From positions 1 through 51,942 of the forward strand of contig NZ_JSXC01000006.1 in the NCBI RefSeq assembly GCF_000803215.1: a stretch of 51,942 bases of DNA. Direction: 5' to 3'. A model generated the notes under the pieces. The model was not told the DNA's origin and did no database searches. It saw nothing but the letters and a program-made list of their open reading frames with translations. Shown here piece after piece: positions 9,741 to 19,104 of the stretch; position 1 is the stretch's first letter, and the number at the start of each line of letters is the position of its first letter. Origin of the DNA: Pectobacterium fontis (GTDB taxonomy: Bacteria > Pseudomonadota > Gammaproteobacteria > Enterobacterales > Enterobacteriaceae). The translations under genes and the position numbers were made by a program.

Positions 9741-9976
9741 CACCGTGTCCTCTTTACTGATTGCAATAGTATGCCGATGAAGCGCCGACTTTACACCTCC
9801 ATCCAGAGCGACGCAGAATTGTGCGCGATCTCACATATTCCGTGAACATCAACATAGCCATAACATTCTCCGGTAAAAATCAGACCACAGCACATTATAT
9901 TTTACGTATCGCTCATATATCGGAACAGGCTCCTTGAAGCCGCGTATCCTCTGGTATTGCCCCTACTGAATCAACG

Positions 9977-10006
9977 TTGAAAAGCCGATTTTTCTGTGGG
10001 TAGAAT
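9977..10006 (+). promoter_or_regulatory. Sigma-70 promoter for the yhjE-type transporter
   Basis: TTGAAA at 9977-9982 and TAGAAT at 10001-10006 are separated by 18 bp, and the ATG of the transporter follows at 10039. The surrounding 295-bp gap separates it from the divergent xerD; I see no other clear signal in it. Confidence 0.55.
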
Positions 10007-10038
10007 GGCCGTTCGTGTTGTTAAAATAAAGAAACATT

Positions 10039-11364
10039 ATGCAAGCCACCGTTACTCCCACTCTCGATGCTGAAGCGGAAGCACCACCCGTAAACTCACG
10101 CAATAAAGTCATTGTTGCGTCACTGATTGGCACCGCGATCGAATTTTTCGATTTCTACATCTATGCCACTGCTGCCGTGCTGGTTTTCCCGCACATTTTC
10201 TTCCCGCAGGGCGATCCCACCGCCGCCACGCTACAGTCGCTGGCCACCTTTGCGATTGCCTTTGTCGCTCGTCCGATTGGCTCGGCAGTCTTCGGTCACT
10301 TCGGCGACCGCGTCGGGCGTAAAGTCACGCTGGTCGCCTCTCTGCTGACCATGGGGGTTTCAACCGTACTCATCGGGCTGTTACCGACCTACGAAACCAT
10401 TGGGATCCTTGCCCCAATCCTGCTGGCACTGGCACGCTTTGGTCAAGGTCTGGGTCTGGGCGGTGAATGGGGCGGCGCGGCGCTGCTCGCGACCGAAAAT
10501 GCCCCGTCCCATAAACGCGCGCTCTATGGGTCGTTCCCTCAGCTTGGCGCACCGATTGGCTTCTTCTTCGCGAATGGCACCTTCCTGCTGTTGTCATGGC
10601 TGCTGACGGAAGAACAGTTCATGAGCTGGGGCTGGCGCGTACCGTTCGTCGCCTCTGCCGCGCTGGTGCTGGTTGGCCTGTATGTCCGTATCTCTCTGCA
10701 TGAAGCGCCGGTGTTTACCAAAGCGGTCAAAGCCGGTAAGCAGGTGCGTATGCCGCTGGGCACGCTGCTCAGAAAGCATATGAAAGTCACCATTCTCGGC
10801 ACCTTCATCATGCTGGCAACCTATACGCTGTTCTACATTATGACCGTGTACTCCATGACGTACGGCACAACGCCTGCGCCTAAAGGGCTTGGCTTCTCAC
10901 GCAACAGTTTCCTGTTGATGCTAATGATCGCGGTGATCGGCTTTGGACTGATGGTGCCGGTAGCGGGCTATCTGGCAGATGCCTTTGGTCGCCGTAAGAC
11001 CATGATTACCATCACCTGTCTGATGATCGTTTTCGCCATGCTGTTTCCTTTTATGCTCGGTTCAGGCAATCAGGCACTGGTGATGGGCTTTCTGGTGCTA
11101 GGCCTGAGCATCATGGGGCTGACGTTCGGCCCGATGGGCGCCCTGTTGCCGGAGTTGTTCCCGACCGAAGTGCGCTACACGGGGGCGTCATTCTCTTATA
11201 ACGTGTCGTCGATTCTGGGCGCATCGGTCGCACCCTATATTGCTGCGTGGCTGACGGCCAACTACGGCCTGTTCTATGTCGGCATTTATCTGGCAGCCAT
11301 GGCGTCGCTGACGCTGATTGCGCTGCTGGCGACCAGAGAAACGCGTCACCAATCTCTGGGTTAA
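10039..11364 (+). CDS. yhjE: MFS transporter of the metabolite:proton symporter family, YhjE-like
   Basis: A 441-residue inner-membrane transporter with twelve predicted helices. It matches E. coli YhjE along its whole length as I remember that sequence: the N-terminus has NSRNKVIVASLIGTAIEFFD, and the first MFS loop GHFGDRVGRK, the second FGRRK motif and LLPELFPTEVRYTGAS are all present. The subfamily (metabolite:H+ symporters, with ShiA and ProP) moves organic acids or osmolytes; the substrate of YhjE itself is not established. In E. coli, fldB and xerD are neighbours, so this gene and the metNIQ-like operon have been placed between them here. A bidirectional terminator follows. Confidence 0.88.
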   Translation: MQATVTPTLDAEAEAPPVNSRNKVIVASLIGTAIEFFDFYIYATAAVLVFPHIFFPQGDPTAATLQSLATFAIAFVARPIGSAVFGHFGDRVGRKVTLVASLLTMGVSTVLIGLLPTYETIGILAPILLALARFGQGLGLGGEWGGAALLATENAPSHKRALYGSFPQLGAPIGFFFANGTFLLLSWLLTEEQFMSWGWRVPFVASAALVLVGLYVRISLHEAPVFTKAVKAGKQVRMPLGTLLRKHMKVTILGTFIMLATYTLFYIMTVYSMTYGTTPAPKGLGFSRNSFLLMLMIAVIGFGLMVPVAGYLADAFGRRKTMITITCLMIVFAMLFPFMLGSGNQALVMGFLVLGLSIMGLTFGPMGALLPELFPTEVRYTGASFSYNVSSILGASVAPYIAAWLTANYGLFYVGIYLAAMASLTLIALLATRETRHQSLG

Positions 11365-11380
11365 GTCACCGCACAAAAAA

Positions 11381-11412
11381 AGAACCGCCAACATTTCCGG
11401 CGGTTCTTTTTT
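11381..11412. terminator. Bidirectional terminator between convergent genes
   Basis: A perfect 9-bp stem (AGAACCGCC at 11381-11389 with GGCGGTTCT at 11399-11407) is flanked by seven A on the left and six T on the right. It can therefore end both the yhjE-type transcript and the metNIQ-like transcript. Confidence 0.9.
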
Positions 11413-11432
11413 ATCTCACATCACGGCATATC

Positions 11433-12251
11433 TTACTTATCGACAGGAATGACCGCGCCTTTGTATTTCTCACGGATGAAATCCTGAATCGGTTTAGAGT
11501 GCAGTACCTTCACCAGAGCCACAATATCAGGCTTGTTTTCATCGCCTTTACGCACAGTGATGATATTGGCATACGGGTTATTTTCACCGCTTTCGACCGC
11601 GATAGGATCTTGGGTCGGGTTCAGACCCGCGTCGATGGCGTAGTTGGCATTAATCACCACCGCATCGCCTTCGTCGTTATTGTACATCTGTGGCAGCAGC
11701 GCCCCTTCAACGTTAGCCAGGAATTTCAATTTTTTCGGGTTTTCTACAACATCAGAGATACGCGCATTAACCTTGCTGACGCCAGGTTTTAGCTTAATCA
11801 CCCCTTCGCGTTCAAAAATGGAAAGAATACGCCCTTCTTCTGCCACCGCATCACGCATGATAATGCGACCCCCTTCAGGCAGATCTTTCAGGCTCTTATA
11901 CTTTTTGGAGTAGATGCCGATTGGCTCAATGTGAATTGCCCCCGCGCTGACAAAATCATAGCTCTTATCTTTAGCATGATCTTTCAGTACCGATTCCAGA
12001 TACGGGATGTGCTGGAAGTAGTTAGCATCGATATCCTTGCTGGCAAGCGCCGTATTCGGCAGGATATAGTCTTGGAATCGTTTGATTTCCAAATCGATCC
12101 CTTCTTTTTTCAGAATCGGCTTCGCCGCTTCCAGAATCTCGGCGTGAGGTACATTGGATGCCCCAACCACCAGTTTGGTATCCGCAGCGGCACCGAACGA
12201 CGCCAGCACGGTTAGCGAGGCGAAAGCCACCATCATAAGCTGCTTTTTCAT
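11433..12251 (-). CDS. metQ: MetQ/NlpA-family substrate-binding protein without a lipobox
   Basis: Periplasmic binding component of a methionine-type ABC importer. The mature part begins DTKLVVGASNVPHAEIL and contains the family motifs FQDYILPN, DANYFQHIPYL and INANYAIDAGL (the last contacts the ligand). The unusual point is the signal: MKKQLMMVAFASLTVLASFGAAAD looks like a plain Sec signal with AxA cleavage and has no cysteine, whereas MetQ of E. coli is a lipoprotein. Three ATG codons occur in a row at 12257, 12254 and 12251; the last has the best distance from AGGAAG. It is the last gene of the metN-metI-metQ-like operon. The ligand may be methionine or another amino acid. Confidence 0.85.
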   Translation of the reverse strand: MKKQLMMVAFASLTVLASFGAAADTKLVVGASNVPHAEILEAAKPILKKEGIDLEIKRFQDYILPNTALASKDIDANYFQHIPYLESVLKDHAKDKSYDFVSAGAIHIEPIGIYSKKYKSLKDLPEGGRIIMRDAVAEEGRILSIFEREGVIKLKPGVSKVNARISDVVENPKKLKFLANVEGALLPQMYNNDEGDAVVINANYAIDAGLNPTQDPIAVESGENNPYANIITVRKGDENKPDIVALVKVLHSKPIQDFIREKYKGAVIPVDK

Positions 12252-12268
12252 CATCATTCTTCCTGTTA

Positions 12269-12937
12269 TTAACGTTTATCGAGTGTGGTAGTAATGAGGT
12301 CGCCGATGAACTGGATGACAAACACAATCACAAGGATCGTCAGTGTCGCAACCAGCGTCACGTCGCCGTGGTTTCGTTGAAAGCCTTCCAGATAGGCCAA
12401 ATTCCCCAACCCGCCAGCACCGATCACACCGGCCATCGCGGTATAGCTGACCAGTGCAATAAGCGTGACGGTAATACCAGAAACCAATGCTGGGGAGGAT
12501 TCCGGTAATAAAACACGAAAGATTAGCGTGTGGGTTTTTGCCCCCATTGAGCGCGCCGCTTCAATCACGCCTTTATCCACTTCACGCAGGCCAATTTCGA
12601 CCAGACGCGCGTAAAACGGTGCAGCACCGACGATCAAGGCAGGCAGCGCAGCATTCGCCCCCAAAATGGTGCCGACCAGCGTTTTGGTAAACGGAATCAG
12701 CAACACAATCAAAATAATGAACGGGATAGAACGGAAGATATTCACCAACGCGGAAATCAGCAGATAAACCGGCCGATTCTGAAGCAACTGCCCTTTGGAT
12801 GTCAGAAAAAGCATTACGCCCAGAATGATCCCCAAAATCAGCGTCGCGATGCCAGCAACGCCGGTCATGTATAGCGTTTCCCACGTAGCATCCAGCAGTT
12901 GTTCAATTTTCAGGTGAGGGAATAAAGACTCAAGCAT
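12269..12937 (-). CDS. metI: MetI-family ABC transporter permease
   Basis: A 222-residue inner-membrane permease with five hydrophobic segments. The binding-protein-dependent permease loop is clear (EAARSMGAKTHTLIFRVLLP, residues about 130-150), and NIFRSIPFIILI and SYTAMAGVIGAGGLG are conserved in MetI. It pairs with the ATPase upstream, overlapping it by 8 bp, and with the binding protein 17 bp downstream, so the three genes form one operon. Confidence 0.92.
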   Translation of the reverse strand: MLESLFPHLKIEQLLDATWETLYMTGVAGIATLILGIILGVMLFLTSKGQLLQNRPVYLLISALVNIFRSIPFIILIVLLIPFTKTLVGTILGANAALPALIVGAAPFYARLVEIGLREVDKGVIEAARSMGAKTHTLIFRVLLPESSPALVSGITVTLIALVSYTAMAGVIGAGGLGNLAYLEGFQRNHGDVTLVATLTILVIVFVIQFIGDLITTTLDKR

Positions 12938-13955
12938 GTTTAATCACCTCAACGACGATGGCACGCTCTTGCAGGAAAGCCAGCACGCGTGCCGTTTCCT
13001 GTTCATTGCCCTCAACATGGATATACAATTCGCCAAACGTTCCGTTCAGCGTGTGGCTGATTTGGCCATGCAATATATTGATCGTCAGGTTATAGGTTTG
13101 AATCACCTCAGAAATAACCGCCTGTTGGGTTTGCTGACCGATGAACGTCAGTTTAAGCACGGCTCCTGGCAGATGTTCCGTTAACTGTGGATTAAAGCTT
13201 TCTGTTGTTTCCTGATACTGCCCTACCTGCTTCACAAACTGGCGAGTAATCGCCTGCTGTGGGCGAACAAACACATCCAGTACCGACCCTTCCTCCACAA
13301 TCCGACCATTTTCCATCACAGCCACCCGATGACAGATTTTACGCACTACATGCATTTCGTGCGTAATGAGCACAATGGTAAGGTTCAGCTTGCGATTGAT
13401 ATCCAACAGTAATTCGAGGATCGCGTCCGTCGTTTGCGGATCCAGCGCTGAGGTCGCTTCATCACACAGTAATACGCTAGGATTGTTCGCCAGCGCACGG
13501 GCAATACCAACCCGTTGCTTCTGACCACCGCTGAGTTGCGAAGGATAAGCGTGTTCCCGTCCTTCCAGCCCCACCAGCACGATCAAGTCAGCCACGCGCC
13601 GTGTGATTTCAGCTTTTGGCGCGCCCGCAATTTGTAGAGCAAAGGCGATATTCTGACTGACCGTACGCGACCACAGCAGATTGAAATGCTGGAAGATCAT
13701 GCTAATTTTCAACCGCGCACGGCGCAACGCTTCACCGCTGGCACCAGCGATATCAAATCCGTTAACCACGATGCTACCGCTGGTTGGCGTTTCTAACCCA
13801 TTCAGCAAGCGAATCAGCGTACTTTTCCCCGCCCCGCTGTAGCCAATAATCCCGTAAATCTGCCCCTGATCGACGGTGAGGTTCACATCATCCACGGCGA
13901 CAATACGCCCGTGTGTACTGTCGAAAGTCTTACCTACGTTCGAAAGAACGATCAT
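12930..13955 (-). CDS. metN: MetN-family ABC transporter ATPase with NIL domain
   Basis: Cytoplasmic ATPase powering the importer. From ATG 13955 it has 341 residues. Walker A is GYSGAGKST, the signature is LSGGQKQRVGIARAL, Walker B is VLLCDEATSALD, and the switch His is in LITHEMHV. A C-terminal ACT-like NIL domain (about residues 265-341) is typical of MetN and in E. coli allows inhibition by internal methionine. An upstream in-frame start at 14003 is unlikely, because AAGGA precedes the ATG chosen. I found no MetJ box (repeats of AGACGTCT) or S-box leader upstream, so regulation may differ from the E. coli metNIQ operon. Confidence 0.92.
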   Translation of the reverse strand: MIVLSNVGKTFDSTHGRIVAVDDVNLTVDQGQIYGIIGYSGAGKSTLIRLLNGLETPTSGSIVVNGFDIAGASGEALRRARLKISMIFQHFNLLWSRTVSQNIAFALQIAGAPKAEITRRVADLIVLVGLEGREHAYPSQLSGGQKQRVGIARALANNPSVLLCDEATSALDPQTTDAILELLLDINRKLNLTIVLITHEMHVVRKICHRVAVMENGRIVEEGSVLDVFVRPQQAITRQFVKQVGQYQETTESFNPQLTEHLPGAVLKLTFIGQQTQQAVISEVIQTYNLTINILHGQISHTLNGTFGELYIHVEGNEQETARVLAFLQERAIVVEVIKHA

Positions 13956-14282
13956 AACGAAACGAATCCTTATACATCTTGCTGTTTTTTCCGATGATCT
14001 CACTCGGTTTAGGAAACCCTCCGAGATCGTCAGATCAGCTACTTATGGCTATACGATTGTATCCTAGCGGGACTTTATATAGGCAGGAAGAATGCATAAC
14101 ACATTAGGTATTCAATTTGGTTATATATGAAATTTGACACTGGCCCATAACAATCACACCGCCGTCAGTAAGATTCCATGCTGACAACATCGCTTACGTA
14201 TCCGCACCGGTCTCGCCCTCTGCACGACAGGTGACTTGTGGTATCCTCGCCACCATTAGTCACAAAAACTCGCTTACGACAT

Positions 14283-14801
14283 ATGAAAATTGGTCTGTTT
14301 TACGGCTCAAGCACCTGCTACACCGAAATGGCGGCGGAAAAAATTCGCGATATTCTGGGCGAAGAACTGGTGGATCTGCACAACGTTAAGGATGTCGAAC
14401 CTCAACGTATGGAAGACTACAGTACGCTGATTCTCGGCATCCCGACCTGGGATTTCGGCGAGATTCAGGAAGACTGGGAGAACATCTGGGGTCAATTAGC
14501 GACGCTCAATCTCAAAGGGAAAGTGGTCGCGCTCTATGGTATGGGCGACCAGCTTGGGTATAGCGAATGGTTCCTTGATGCGCTGGGCATGTTGCATGAA
14601 CAACTGCTGCCGCTGGGTGTCACCTTCATTGGCTACTGGCCGACAGACGGTTACGATTTCATCAGTCCAAAACCGCTGGCCGCTGACGGCAAACATTTCG
14701 TCGGGCTGGCGCTGGACGAAGTGAACCAATACGATCTCAGCGATGAGCGGCTGGAGCAGTGGTGCGAACAGATCCTACAAGAGATGTCGTCACTGCTGTA
14801 A
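14283..14801 (+). CDS. fldB: Flavodoxin 2
   Basis: Small cytoplasmic FMN electron carrier. The 172 residues from ATG 14283 match FldB (173 in E. coli). The phosphate-binding loop [12 protein letters not shown], the aromatic FMN contacts in [14 protein letters not shown] and the [17 protein letters not shown] segment are present. In E. coli it lies next to xerD; here it is about 4.5 kb away, with four inserted transport genes between. A frame starting 45 bp earlier is less likely because similarity begins at MKIGLF. No strong Shine-Dalgarno sequence is visible. Confidence 0.95.
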   Translation: MKIGLFYGSSTCYTEMAAEKIRDILGEELVDLHNVKDVEPQRMEDYSTLILGIPTWDFGEIQEDWENIWGQLATLNLKGKVVALYGMGDQLGYSEWFLDALGMLHEQLLPLGVTFIGYWPTDGYDFISPKPLAADGKHFVGLALDEVNQYDLSDERLEQWCEQILQEMSSLL

Positions 14802-14824
14802 ATCATTGCCGTCGAGTAAACCCT

Positions 14825-14855
14825 TCACGGATACCGTTGCCACAGGTATCCGCGA
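14825..14855. terminator. Hairpin between convergent fldB and rlmF
   Basis: A 12-bp stem with one mismatch (TTCACGGATACC with GGTATCCGCGAA, loop of nine) sits midway between the two stop codons. No T run follows on either strand, so termination efficiency is uncertain. Confidence 0.55.
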
Positions 14856-14884
14856 AGAGGGATATCGGCGAAGGTTGACGCGCG

Positions 14885-15820
14885 TTAGCGCTTTTGTAAC
14901 CAGCGCGCGCGCGCCGCAGTATCAAAGAAGCTCCACGCGACAAAGCGGCTTTGCTTCTGGCCTTGCGCCATATCGATGGTTCTGACCTTTTCCGCGTCAA
15001 TGGCTTCCAGCGCACGGTATATTTCCGGCAGGTTTTCTTTGCGCGACACCAGCGACGTAAACCACAGGCACTGGCGGGCAAACCCCGCGCTCTCTTTGAT
15101 CATCTGACCAATAAAGGCGGCTTCGCCTCCCTGACACCACAGCTCATCCTGCTGGCCGCCAAAATTCAGCGGTGAACGTTTATCCAGCCCGAGATTATGC
15201 AATTTACGCTGTGTTCCCTGACGCGCCTCCTCAGCGGAAGCATGAAACGGCGGATTACACATCACCGCATCAAACGTGTCGTTCTTATGAATGATGCCAG
15301 CCAGTATCGCTTTGCTGTTTTTCTGACGACGCAGGCGAATCGAACGGTTCAAACCGGGGTTCGCCTCAATCGTCTCATTGGCCGCTTTCATCGCTTGCGG
15401 ATTGATTTCGCTACCGGTAAAACGCCAGCCGTATTCACGATGCCCGATCAGTGGATAGATGCAGTTGGCACCACAGCCGACATCCAGCACGGACGCGTCA
15501 CGCGGCACGACTGAACGGTTATCTTCCGCCAGCAAATCGGCCAGATGATGAATGTAGTCGGCACGACCGGGGATTGGCGGGCACAGAAAGCCGTCTGGAA
15601 TCGTCCAGTGCTCAATCTGATAAAAATGCTGCAACAACGCCTGATTCAGCGCTTTCACCGCCTCGGGATTGGCAAAATCCACGGACTCATCACCGTAGGC
15701 ATTCACCTTCACAAACGGGATCAGCGCAGGATAACTCTGCGTGAGCGCGAGAAAATCATAACGATCGCGATGGCGATTACGAGGATGCAGACCATTTTTT
15801 TGCACTGCGGGCTTAGTCAT
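14885..15820 (-). CDS. rlmF: 23S rRNA (adenine1618-N6)-methyltransferase
   Basis: Methylates A1618 of 23S rRNA using S-adenosylmethionine. The 311 residues fit the family (308 in E. coli). The SAM-binding motif I is [16 protein letters not shown] (about residues 112-127), the acidic motif is [11 protein letters not shown], and the amino-methyltransferase motif is NPPFHAS. The N-terminal [14 protein letters not shown] stretch is characteristic. It is convergent with fldB. Upstream is a 327-bp gap that holds the first copy of a structured repeat. Confidence 0.96.
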   Translation of the reverse strand: MTKPAVQKNGLHPRNRHRDRYDFLALTQSYPALIPFVKVNAYGDESVDFANPEAVKALNQALLQHFYQIEHWTIPDGFLCPPIPGRADYIHHLADLLAEDNRSVVPRDASVLDVGCGANCIYPLIGHREYGWRFTGSEINPQAMKAANETIEANPGLNRSIRLRRQKNSKAILAGIIHKNDTFDAVMCNPPFHASAEEARQGTQRKLHNLGLDKRSPLNFGGQQDELWCQGGEAAFIGQMIKESAGFARQCLWFTSLVSRKENLPEIYRALEAIDAEKVRTIDMAQGQKQSRFVAWSFFDTAARARWLQKR

Positions 15821-16009
15821 CAGTTATACCCAATCAATTTCAAGGCACGGCCAGACGGTGACCGAAATAAGAACAGGAGGAAGAGAAAGGAAAGCCGACA
15901 TTCCCCTGACGGGGACAGCCAGTATCTTCACCTCACGACGCGGCGTAAGATACCTGCTGCGATTATTTCCGTAAATCACTGCGGTAATGTTTATCACACC
16001 CGGCACCCA

Positions 16010-16145
16010 AACGTGCCGTTATTGCGCCCTAATGCCGATCGTTTAAGAATCGGGATACCGGGTGCTACCACGGTGCGGGGTGTCCCTGCGGGAACCGCAT
16101 CACCGTGCTTTCCCCTAAATCCACGCTTAAGTGAACAGCATTAGC
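16010..16145. repeat. Structured intergenic repeat, copy 1
   Basis: This stretch aligns with 22998-23127. Shared blocks include GCCGATCGT, a purine-variable segment ending ATAC, an ACCAC, the central TCCCTGCGGGAA and a trailing TTTCCCCTAA. Here the outer stem is CACGGTG (16069-16075) with CACCGTG (16101-16107), and the inner stem is TCCC-TGC-GGGA (16083-16093). In copy 2 the outer stem has a different sequence that is again self-complementary. It lies between rlmF and ygfX, both leftward. Function is unknown; it may be a dispersed mobile repeat or an RNA-processing element. Confidence 0.75.
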
Positions 16146-16147
16146 GA

Positions 16148-16558
16148 TTACGCCCCGTGTTTCTGCTGCAAAAGAAGCTGGCGCAGATGACGCCATTCGC
16201 CATCCCCCATACTATCCGATGCCAGCCACAGTTGCTGTCTGTCTTTCCCCTTAACCGCTCGCAATGACAGTAATACGCCATTTTTCAGCAACCACGGTCG
16301 TTTAACGATCTGCCATTCCTGCTGCCGCCAGTTCAGGGTCGTTTCGCTAAGCAGGGTGATTTCCCCCTGTCGGGATTTAATATTCCGTTGGCTACGGATA
16401 AAACCGAACATCACCATCGTGACCAGGCACAGCCATAGCCATGCGTAGCCGTCCGGCCACGGTGCCAACAAAATGAGCAATACTAATAGGCCATGCACCA
16501 CCAACGACAGCAGTTGCATGCGCCAGGAAACACGAAGATCACATTGCCACTGGGCCAC
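16148..16558 (-). CDS. ygfX: YgfX/CptA-family membrane protein
   Basis: A 136-residue protein with two close transmembrane helices near the N-terminus ([19 protein letters not shown] and [14 protein letters not shown]) and a soluble C-terminal half rich in Trp and Arg. This is the YgfX (CptA) family. In E. coli it has been described as a toxin acting on cell-shape proteins and paired with the upstream gene; in Serratia it has been linked to SdhE instead. It overlaps sdhE by 20 bp, so the two are translationally coupled. Confidence 0.9.
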   Translation of the reverse strand: MAQWQCDLRVSWRMQLLSLVVHGLLVLLILLAPWPDGYAWLWLCLVTMVMFGFIRSQRNIKSRQGEITLLSETTLNWRQQEWQIVKRPWLLKNGVLLSLRAVKGKDRQQLWLASDSMGDGEWRHLRQLLLQQKHGA

Positions 16559-16805
16559 GATCTTTATTTCGCGTCTGAATAAGGGAAATCATGCGTCTCA
16601 GTTCTCCATCCTCCGGCTCACCGTGGTTCATCAGCCAGTTGAATAAATCGGGATCGTCGCTTTGTAGCAGGCGTACAAACGTGTGCTTATCACTGTCACT
16701 GAGTGTGTCATAGTCATGCTGAAAAAACGGCATGATCGCGATATCCAGTTCACGCATACCACGGCGGCATGCCCAATGAATGCGTGATTTATTATCGATT
16801 TCCAT
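16539..16805 (-). CDS. sdhE: FAD assembly factor SdhE
   Basis: Small cytoplasmic protein (88 residues) that promotes covalent attachment of FAD to the flavoprotein subunits of succinate dehydrogenase and fumarate reductase. The essential RGxxE motif is present in [12 protein letters not shown], followed by the family's typical [14 protein letters not shown] segment. It is also known as YgfY or CptB, the proposed antitoxin of YgfX. It is first in the sdhE-ygfX pair and divergent from ygfZ. Confidence 0.95.
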   Translation of the reverse strand: MEIDNKSRIHWACRRGMRELDIAIMPFFQHDYDTLSDSDKHTFVRLLQSDDPDLFNWLMNHGEPEDGELRRMISLIQTRNKDRGPVAM

Positions 16806-17038
16806 GTTTCATGTCCACCTTGTTAGCGCAGCGTGCCGCTAGTGTACTCCGATTCCGGTAGCGAGTATCCACTAATAGTAACATTCTGACATAGTTTACC
16901 CATGTGCGCTGCGCCGAGAGTACTCAGCCGCATCAGGATGCGCCAGGCCATACTGCGTGAATAACCGCTTGCAAACCCTGAGCGCTCTTTTACCATTAGG
17001 CCATTCGGGTATTGCCCTTTAGCGCAGGATTGTACTAT

Positions 17039-18040
17039 ATGGTTAACCAACTTACGGCTCATCAACGTCCTTTTGCCTCACAACCCCCCTTTGCTTCCGC
17101 CCAACTGCCTGCCACACTCATCTCGCTGGATGACTGGGCGCTGGTCACTCTGGTCGGGCCGGATACCGTCAAATACCTTCAGGGACAGCTCACCGCAGAT
17201 GTCAGCGCACTGGCTGACGACCAGCACACCCTGTGCGCCCACTGCGACGCGAAAGGGAAAATGTGGAGCAACCTGCGTCTGTTTCATCACGGCGAAGGTT
17301 TTGCTTTTATCGAACGCCGTAACTTACGCGACACCCAGCTTAGCGAACTGAAAAAATACGCCGTTTTCTCAAAAACCACCATCGCGCCGGACGACAATAT
17401 CGTACTACTCGGCGCAGCGGGTGCGGGCATGCGCGAGCGGCTGGCCTCGGTCTTTAGTAAGCTTCCCGATGCTACACACCCTGTTGTGCAGCACGAAGGG
17501 GCAACCTTACTGCATGTTGTCCATCCCGCAGAACGTTTCCTGCTGGTACTGTCTCCTGAGCAAAGCGCTTCATTGATTGAGCAACTCGGTGATAACGTCA
17601 GTCTGAATGACAGCCGCCAGTGGCTGACGCTGGATATTGAAGCAGGTCAGCCCATCATTGACAGCGTAAACAGTGCGCAGTTCATCCCGCAAGCGACTAA
17701 TTTACAGGCATTAAATGGGATTAGCTTCAGCAAAGGGTGCTATGCCGGCCAGGAAATGGTCGCTCGGGCAAAATATCGTGGTGCGAATAAGCGCGCACTC
17801 TATTGGCTGGCGGGTAAGGCCAATCAGGTGCCACACGCCGGAGACGATTTGGAATTACAACTCGGCGAGAACTGGCGTCGTACCGGAACGGTATTGGCCG
17901 CCAGCCAATTACAGAACGGCGAGGTGTGGGTTCAGGCCGTGTTGAATAACGATCTGAACGCAGAAAACATCCTGCGCGTCCGTGACGATGCCGAAAGCCA
18001 GCTCAGGGTTCAGCCGCTGCCGTATGAAATAACGGATTAA
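17039..18040 (+). CDS. ygfZ: tRNA-modifying/Fe-S repair protein YgfZ
   Basis: A folate-binding GcvT-like protein that assists Fe-S enzymes, including the tRNA methylthiotransferase MiaB. The 333 residues from ATG 17039 carry the family hallmark [12 protein letters not shown] with its conserved cysteine (about residue 235), preceded by [23 protein letters not shown] lies nine bases before the ATG; a longer frame from 17012 lacks such a site. It is divergent from sdhE-ygfX, an arrangement also found in E. coli, consistent with a shared role in respiratory and Fe-S enzymes. Confidence 0.95.
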   Translation: MVNQLTAHQRPFASQPPFASAQLPATLISLDDWALVTLVGPDTVKYLQGQLTADVSALADDQHTLCAHCDAKGKMWSNLRLFHHGEGFAFIERRNLRDTQLSELKKYAVFSKTTIAPDDNIVLLGAAGAGMRERLASVFSKLPDATHPVVQHEGATLLHVVHPAERFLLVLSPEQSASLIEQLGDNVSLNDSRQWLTLDIEAGQPIIDSVNSAQFIPQATNLQALNGISFSKGCYAGQEMVARAKYRGANKRALYWLAGKANQVPHAGDDLELQLGENWRRTGTVLAASQLQNGEVWVQAVLNNDLNAENILRVRDDAESQLRVQPLPYEITD

Positions 18041-18052
18041 TTCGACGAGTGA

Positions 18053-18086
18053 TAGCGCGCATCAACCACGCTGTTGGTGCGCGCTA
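18053..18086. terminator. Long hairpin between convergent ygfZ and yqfA
   Basis: A 14-bp stem, TAGCGCGCATCAAC with GTTGGTGCGCGCTA, including one G-T pair and a six-base loop. It begins 13 bp after the ygfZ stop. No clear T run follows. Confidence 0.6.
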
Positions 18087-18102
18087 TACTTCAAAGGACA
18101 GG

Positions 18103-18750
18103 TTAGATATAAAGGTAAATCGCCAGAAAGTGGCAGACGCTGCCGCCCAACACAAAGCCGTGCCAAATCGCGTGATTATAGGGAATCCGCTTGCTGGCGT
18201 AGAAAACCACCCCCAGCGTATAGACCACGCCGCCCACCGCCAACAGCGTCACACTCGCCGCCGATAGCTTGATCACCATCTGATAAATCACCACCAGCGA
18301 CAGCCAGCCCATCACCAGATAGGTAATCAACGACAACACCTCAAAGCGGTGAGCAAACGCCAGTTTGAAGATCACCCCCAACAGCGCCATGCTCCAAATG
18401 ACGACCATCAAGCCGTGTGCCAGCGGTGACGCCAGCCCGACCAGCAAAAAAGGCGTATAGGTGCCAGCAATCAACAGATAGATGGCACAGTGGTCGAATT
18501 TTTTCAGCCACGGTTTAATACGCGGCGAGGGGATCGCGTGATACAACGTCGAGGCCAAAAACAGCAGGATAATGCTGCCACCATAGAGGCTATAGCTGGT
18601 AATCGCCACACTATCGGCATTATTGTTAACTGCCTGCACCAACAGCAAAACCAGTCCCACAATACCGAAAATCACGCCAATTCCGTGGCTTACGCTGTTC
18701 GCAATTTCCTCTGCCAGAGAGTAATTCGACATCTGTGCATTTTTTGACAT
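18103..18750 (-). CDS. yqfA: HlyIII-family (PAQR-like) membrane protein
   Basis: A 215-residue inner-membrane protein with seven hydrophobic segments, matching YqfA of E. coli closely. Conserved motifs are [15 protein letters not shown] at the N-terminus, [31 protein letters not shown] and the final [17 protein letters not shown]. The conserved Ser, Asp and His residues form the presumed metal site of the wider PAQR/HlyIII superfamily. The physiological role is not settled. Start ATG 18750 is preferred over a frame 66 bp longer because similarity begins there. Confidence 0.9.
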   Translation of the reverse strand: MSKNAQMSNYSLAEEIANSVSHGIGVIFGIVGLVLLLVQAVNNNADSVAITSYSLYGGSIILLFLASTLYHAIPSPRIKPWLKKFDHCAIYLLIAGTYTPFLLVGLASPLAHGLMVVIWSMALLGVIFKLAFAHRFEVLSLITYLVMGWLSLVVIYQMVIKLSAASVTLLAVGGVVYTLGVVFYASKRIPYNHAIWHGFVLGGSVCHFLAIYLYI

Positions 18751-19104
18751 CAATAAATTCCGCAATAGCGTGTTCTGATATGATCTGCCCCGTCTTTCCC
18801 ACTGCTTAGGTAGCATGAAGCAGACGCAGGTGTTTAACCTTTGAGCAGATTAACTGAGAATAGTTTCAGTGTACACGCGTAAGCTAAAAGAATTCTCCTT
18901 GCCCTCCCGTTGGTCTTCACGCTCGTTTAACGTGCAATCATGCATGTCAATATCTGGCAACATCCCCTACAATGTTTGACTTCGATATTTTCCTGTTTTT
19001 TTGAAGGGCTCGCCGTTCTTACCGGTTATTCGCGTTAACGGTTCATCCGGTTCTGACGCTCACAGCGCCTTCCTGTCGTTTTCACTGCAAGAGGTAAGCG
19101 TTTC
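18751..19104. other. Gene-free stretch between yqfA and the HD protein
   Basis: About 350 bp separating divergent genes. It must hold both promoters, but I could not identify convincing -35/-10 pairs, operators or an RNA gene. A small open frame on the minus strand (19035-19271) overlaps the HD gene and looks spurious. Confidence 0.35.

Noticed and set aside
13956-14282. MetJ operator or S-box upstream of the metNIQ-like operon
   Set aside because: No AGACGTCT-type repeats and no S-box core were found; only a weak imperfect hairpin is visible.
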